Source of the DNA: Streptomyces changanensis
GTDB taxonomy: Bacteria; Actinomycetota; Actinomycetes; Streptomycetales; Streptomycetaceae
Assembly: GCF_024600715.1 (NCBI RefSeq)
Contig: NZ_CP102332.1
Coordinates: 5,766,001 to 5,830,000, forward strand
Length of the DNA stretch: 64,000 nt
Reading direction: 5' to 3'
A program made the translations under genes and the position numbers. Under the pieces are notes generated by a model that searched no databases, was not told the origin of the DNA, and saw only the letters and a program-made list of their open reading frames with translations. This document shows, piece after piece, positions 60,154 through 64,000 of this stretch (position 1 is the first letter of the stretch; each line of letters opens with the position of its first letter).

Positions 60154-61250
60154 GACCGCGTACAGGAACAAGAGGAGAGACCGTGCCGACAGTGCCCCCG
60201 GCGAACCACACCGTCGACGCCGCGGAGGTCGCCGCGCTGCTGGAGCGCGGGCGGACCCTGTCCACCCCCGTCCTGCGCGCGGCGGTGGACCGGCTCGCGC
60301 ACCCCATGGACACCGTCGCCGCCTACCACTTCGGCTGGATCGACGCCCTGGGCCGCCCCGCCGACGGCGACGGGGGCAAGGCGGTCCGCCCGGCCCTCGC
60401 GCTGCTGTCCGCCGAGGCCGCCGGCGCCCCGCCGGAGACGGGCGTCCCCGGCGCCGTCGCGGTCGAGCTCGTGCACAACTTCTCGCTCCTGCACGACGAC
60501 CTGATGGACGGTGACGAGCAGCGCCGCCACCGCGACACCGTGTGGAAGGTGCACGGCCCCGCCCAGGCCATCCTCGTCGGCGACGCCCTGTTCGCCCTCG
60601 CCAACGAACTGCTGCTGGAGCTCGGCACCGTCGAGGCCGGCCGGGCCACCCGCCGCCTCACCGTCGCCACCCGCAAGCTGATCGACGGCCAGGCGCAGGA
60701 CATCTCCTACGAGCACCGCGAGCGGGTCACGGTCGAGGAGTGCCTGGAGATGGAGGGCAACAAGACCGGCGCCCTGCTGGCCTGTTCCGCCTCCATCGGC
60801 GCGGTCCTCGGCGGCGCCGACGACCGCACCGCCGACGCCCTGGAGGCGTACGGTCACCACCTCGGCCTGGCCTTCCAGGCCGTCGACGACCTGCTGGGCA
60901 TCTGGGGCGACCCGGAGTCCACCGGCAAGCAGACCTGGAGCGACCTGCGTCAGCGCAAGAAGTCCCTGCCGGTGGTCGCCGCGCTCGCCGCGGGCGGCCC
61001 CGCCTCCGAACGCCTGGGGGAACTGCTCGCCGCCGACGCCAAGAGCCAGGACCTGGAGTCGTTCTCCGAGGAGGAGTTCGCCACCCGCGCCGCCCTCATC
61101 GAGGAGGCCGGCGGCCGCGACTGGACCGCCGACGAGGCCCGCCGCCAGCACGCCGTCGCCGTCGGCGCCCTGGACCGCGTCGAGATGCCGTCCCGGGTGC
61201 GCGACCGGCTCACCGCCCTCGCCGACTTCGTCGTCGTCAGGAAGCGATGA
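60150..61250 (+). CDS. polyprenyl (farnesyl) diphosphate synthase
   Basis: A 366-residue trans-polyprenyl synthase. The first aspartate-rich motif is SLLHDDLMDGDEQRRHRDT (DDxxD) and the second AFQAVDDLLGIWGDPESTGKQ; GNKTGALLACSASIGA lies between. In this operon it should make the C15 farnesyl diphosphate consumed by HpnD. ATG 60150 has GAGGAGG upstream and overlaps hpnE; GTG 60183 with GAGGAGAGACC is an equally good start, removing 11 residues. Chain length is inferred from context. Confidence 0.92.
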   Translation: MRPRTGTRGETVPTVPPANHTVDAAEVAALLERGRTLSTPVLRAAVDRLAHPMDTVAAYHFGWIDALGRPADGDGGKAVRPALALLSAEAAGAPPETGVPGAVAVELVHNFSLLHDDLMDGDEQRRHRDTVWKVHGPAQAILVGDALFALANELLLELGTVEAGRATRRLTVATRKLIDGQAQDISYEHRERVTVEECLEMEGNKTGALLACSASIGAVLGGADDRTADALEAYGHHLGLAFQAVDDLLGIWGDPESTGKQTWSDLRQRKKSLPVVAALAAGGPASERLGELLAADAKSQDLESFSEEEFATRAALIEEAGGRDWTADEARRQHAVAVGALDRVEMPSRVRDRLTALADFVVVRKR

Positions 61251-61422
61251 CGGCACCCATGACCCCGTCCGCGCCCGCCCCGCCCCCCGGCCCCGGACCC
61301 AGGAGCGCTTCCACCCGCATATGAGTGCGCGGTCGGCGGCCCCCGCCCGCACGCACGGCGTGCGGGCGGCGGCCGACGGCAGACCCGTAGCAGCAGCACG
61401 TCCACTGCACGAAGGGGAAGCC

Positions 61423-63420
61423 ATGACAGCGACGACCGACGGGAGCGCCGGGGCCCTGGGCCCGCGGACGATCGTGACCACCGGGACGCACCACACCACC
61501 GCACCCGCGCCGACCCCCGCACCCGACGTCAGGACCGACGCGGAGACGGCGATGCGGCGCTCCGTGGACCACCTCCTCGGCCGGCAGGACGGCGAGGGAT
61601 GGTGGAAGGGCGACCTGGAGACCAACGTCACCATGGACGCCGAGGACCTCCTCCTGCGGGAGTTCCTCGGCATCCGCGACGAGGCCGTCACCGAGGCCGC
61701 CGCCCGCTTCGTCCGCGGGGAGCAGCGCGACGACGGCACCTGGGCCACCTTCCACGGCGGGCCCGGCGAACTCTCCGCCACCGTCGAGGCGTACGTGGCG
61801 CTCCGCCTGGCCGGTGACCCGCCCGACGCCCCGCACATGGCCCGCGCCGCCGCCTGGGTCCGGCAGCGGGGCGGCATCGCCGCCGCCCGGGTCTTCACAC
61901 GCGTCTGGCTGGCCCTGTTCGGCTGGTGGAGGTGGGAGGACCTGCCGGAGCTGCCGCCGGAGCTCATCTTCCTGCCGAGCTGGTTCCCGCTCAACATCTA
62001 CGACTTCGGGCAGTGGGCCCGGCAGACGATCGTGCCCCTCACCATCGTCTCGGCGAAGCGCCCCGTCCGCCCCGCCCCGTTCACGCTCGACGAGCTGCAC
62101 ACCGACCCCCGGTGCCCGAACCCACCCCGCCCGCTCGCCCCGGCCGCCACCTGGGACGGGCTCTTCCAGCGGCTCGACCGGGCCCTGCACCGCTACCGCC
62201 GCGTCGCTCCCCGCCCGCTGCGCCGCGCCGCCATGAACGCCGCCGCCCGCTGGATCGTCGAACGGCAGGAGAACGACGGCTGCTGGGGCGGCATCCAGCC
62301 CCCGGCCGTCTACTCGCTGATCGCCCTCCACCTCCTCGGCTACGACCTCGGCCACCCCGTGATGCGCGCCGGGCTGGAGTCGCTGGACCGGTTCGCGGTC
62401 CGGCGGGAGGACGGCGCCCGCATGGTCGAGGCGTGCCAGTCACCCGTGTGGGACACCTGCCTCGCCGTCATCGCCCTCGCCGACGCGGGGCTGCCGGCCG
62501 ACCACCCGGCGCTCGTCAGGGCCGCCGACTGGATGCTCGCCGAGCAGGTGGTCCGGCGCGGCGACTGGGCCGTGCGCCGGCCGCACCTGCCGCCGGGCGG
62601 GTGGGCCTTCGAGTTCCACAACGACACCTACCCGGACATCGACGACACCGCCGAGGTCATCCTCGCGCTGCGCCGTGTACGCCACCCCGACCCGGACCGG
62701 GTCGACGCGGCGGTCGCCCGCGGGGCCCGCTGGACCCTCGGCATGCAGTGCCGGGACGGCGCCTGGGGAGCCTTCGACGCCGACAACACGAGCCCCTTCC
62801 CCAACCGGCTGCCCTTCTGCGACTTCGGCGAGGTCATCGACCCGCCGTCCGCCGACGTCACCGCCCACGTGGTGGAGATGCTCGCCCACGAGGGTCTCGC
62901 CCACGACCCGCGCACCCGCCGGGGCATCGCCTGGCTCCTCGCCGAACAGGAGCCCCGCGGTTCCTGGTTCGGCCGCTGGGGCGTCAACCACGTCTACGGC
63001 ACGGGGTCGGTCGTGCCGGCGCTCACCGCGGCCGGGCTGCCGCCGGCGCACCCCGCGATCCGGCGGGCCGTGGCCTGGCTGGAGTCCGTCCAGAACGAGG
63101 ACGGCGGCTGGGGCGAGGACCTGCGCTCCTACCGCGAGGAGGAGTGGGTCGGCCGCGGCGCCTCCACCGCCTCCCAGACGGCCTGGGCGCTGCTGGCGCT
63201 GCTCGCGGCGGGGGAGCGGAACTCCGCGGCCGTCGGCCGGGGCGTGGCGTGGCTGGCCCGCACGCAGCGGGAGGACGGGTCGTGGGACGAGCCGTACTTC
63301 ACCGGGACCGGTTTCCCGTGGGACTTCTCCATCAACTACCACCTGTACCGCCAGGTCTTCCCGCTCACCGCGCTCGGCCGGTACGTGCGCGGCGAGCCGT
63401 CCTTCGGCAAGGGCCGCTGA
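61423..63420 (+). CDS. shc: squalene-hopene cyclase
   Basis: A 665-residue class II triterpene cyclase that converts squalene to hopene at the membrane. The protonating DxDD motif is YPDIDDTAEV (Asp405-Ile-Asp-Asp408). QW repeats appear as RQDGEGWW, QRDDGTWATF, QENDGCWGG, QCRDGAWGAF, QNEDGGWGED and QREDGSWDEP. The ATG at 61423 follows GAAGGGGAAGCC; an ATG at 61321 would add 34 unlikely residues. The 172-bp gap before it holds no other gene. Confidence 0.96.
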   Translation: MTATTDGSAGALGPRTIVTTGTHHTTAPAPTPAPDVRTDAETAMRRSVDHLLGRQDGEGWWKGDLETNVTMDAEDLLLREFLGIRDEAVTEAAARFVRGEQRDDGTWATFHGGPGELSATVEAYVALRLAGDPPDAPHMARAAAWVRQRGGIAAARVFTRVWLALFGWWRWEDLPELPPELIFLPSWFPLNIYDFGQWARQTIVPLTIVSAKRPVRPAPFTLDELHTDPRCPNPPRPLAPAATWDGLFQRLDRALHRYRRVAPRPLRRAAMNAAARWIVERQENDGCWGGIQPPAVYSLIALHLLGYDLGHPVMRAGLESLDRFAVRREDGARMVEACQSPVWDTCLAVIALADAGLPADHPALVRAADWMLAEQVVRRGDWAVRRPHLPPGGWAFEFHNDTYPDIDDTAEVILALRRVRHPDPDRVDAAVARGARWTLGMQCRDGAWGAFDADNTSPFPNRLPFCDFGEVIDPPSADVTAHVVEMLAHEGLAHDPRTRRGIAWLLAEQEPRGSWFGRWGVNHVYGTGSVVPALTAAGLPPAHPAIRRAVAWLESVQNEDGGWGEDLRSYREEEWVGRGASTASQTAWALLALLAAGERNSAAVGRGVAWLARTQREDGSWDEPYFTGTGFPWDFSINYHLYRQVFPLTALGRYVRGEPSFGKGR

Positions 63421-64000
63421 GTGGCCGCCCGACGGGCGCGGGAACCGGCGGCGCCGCTGCTGGTCGCCTGCGCGCTCGGCATCGAGCGGTTCGCGCTGCG
63501 CGGTGGCGGGCGGCCGCGGGCCCGCGGCGGCGTGGACGGCGCGCCGGGTCCGGTCACCGTCCTGCGCACCGGCATGGGCCCCGCGCGGGCCCACCGCGCC
63601 GTGTCCGACGCCCTGCGGGACGGCGCCCTGCGCGGGGCCTCCGTCGTCGCCTCCGGCTTCTGCGCCGGGCTCGCCCCGGGCATGCACCCCGGCGACGTGG
63701 TCGTCGCCGACGAGACGCGCGGCCCGCACGGCGCCACCCCCTGCACGGCCCCCGAGGCGCTGGTGGCCGCACTGGCCAGGGCGCTGCCGGGACGGACGGT
63801 CCACACCGGGCCGCTGACCGGCTCCGACCACGTCGTCCGGGGCGGGGAGCGGGCGGACCTGCGTGCCACCGGCGCGCTCGCCGTCGACATGGAGTCCGCG
63901 GCCTCCCTGCGGGCGGCGCTGGCCGTCGGCCCCCGCCCCATTGCCGCCGTCCGGGTGGTCGTGGACGCCCCGGAGCACGAACTGGTCCGGATCGGGACGG
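63421..64000 (+). CDS. hpnG: HpnG-like nucleoside phosphorylase (cut by window edge)
   Basis: The first 193 residues of a purine-nucleoside-phosphorylase-like protein, open to the right edge. Recognisable pieces are PLLVACALGIERFALRGG, VLRTGMGPARAHRAVSDALR, VVASGFCAGLAPGMHPGDVVVADE, GPLTGSDHVVRGGERADLRATGALAVDMESAA and VRVVVDAP. In hopanoid pathways HpnG removes adenine from adenosylhopane. GTG immediately follows the shc stop, with AAGGG seven bases upstream. The C-terminus is outside the window. Confidence 0.9.
   Translation, partial: MAARRAREPAAPLLVACALGIERFALRGGGRPRARGGVDGAPGPVTVLRTGMGPARAHRAVSDALRDGALRGASVVASGFCAGLAPGMHPGDVVVADETRGPHGATPCTAPEALVAALARALPGRTVHTGPLTGSDHVVRGGERADLRATGALAVDMESAASLRAALAVGPRPIAAVRVVVDAPEHELVRIGT

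Overview
The window is very GC-rich, gene-dense actinobacterial chromosome, almost certainly Streptomyces. Supporting signs are a WhiB-family regulator, an SsgA-like sporulation protein, frequent GTG/TTG starts, strong third-position GC, leaderless-type promoters, and a hopanoid cluster in the usual Streptomyces order (hpnC, hpnD, hpnE, polyprenyl synthase, squalene-hopene cyclase, hpnG-like phosphorylase). No tRNA, rRNA, CRISPR, IS element or prophage is visible.

Layout. 0-8.9 kb: divergent DNA ligase and LigD-type polymerase genes (NHEJ), a VOC protein, a WhiB protein, an acyl-ACP desaturase with two tandem TetR-type operators, an ABC-F protein, an SsgA-like protein, a secreted BNR-repeat protein, endonuclease V and a second VOC protein. 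9-17.4 kb: an enoyl-reductase-like protein, then a fatty-acid/acyl-CoA catabolic operon (CoA transferase, acyl-CoA dehydrogenase, thiolase, FadB) facing a MerR regulator; both promoters carry a similar palindrome. 17.4-22.8 kb: a small membrane protein, acetyltransferases (one closely resembling puromycin N-acetyltransferase), an EamA exporter with a possible attenuator leader, a secreted sphingomyelinase and an MpaB/DUF2236 protein.

22.7-31.9 kb: a compact beta-1,3-glucan (laminarin) utilisation locus. It holds a GH1 beta-glucosidase, two sugar ABC permeases, a lipoprotein binding protein, a secreted GH81 endo-1,3-beta-glucanase and a LacI regulator. Three copies of the operator TGAGAGCGCTCTCA (one with a single mismatch) sit at its promoters, and one copy lies inside a 46-bp palindrome. 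32-40 kb: secreted peptidases (M1, S15 X-Pro peptidase, M14 carboxypeptidase), a 0.9-kb minisatellite region and a second ABC-F gene, followed by short tandem repeats. 40.4-49 kb: Tex, an SCO6745-like protein, an enoyl-CoA hydratase, an HdeD-like protein, an RsbW-like kinase, Idi, a GNAT with a possible leader peptide, and a ZitB-type zinc exporter with a Zur-like box.

49.3-56.5 kb: a seven-gene operon that looks like an uncharacterised surface-glycopolymer or glycolipid pathway. It has two CDP-alcohol phosphotransferases, a LicC-like cytidylyltransferase, an archaeal-type sn-glycerol-1-phosphate dehydrogenase homologue, a GT2 glycosyltransferase and a TagGH/Wzm-Wzt-type exporter. It runs straight into the hopanoid operon (56.8 kb to the window end), where the last gene is cut. 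This operon is the best candidate for an undescribed system. All calls come from reading the sequence; no database search was run.
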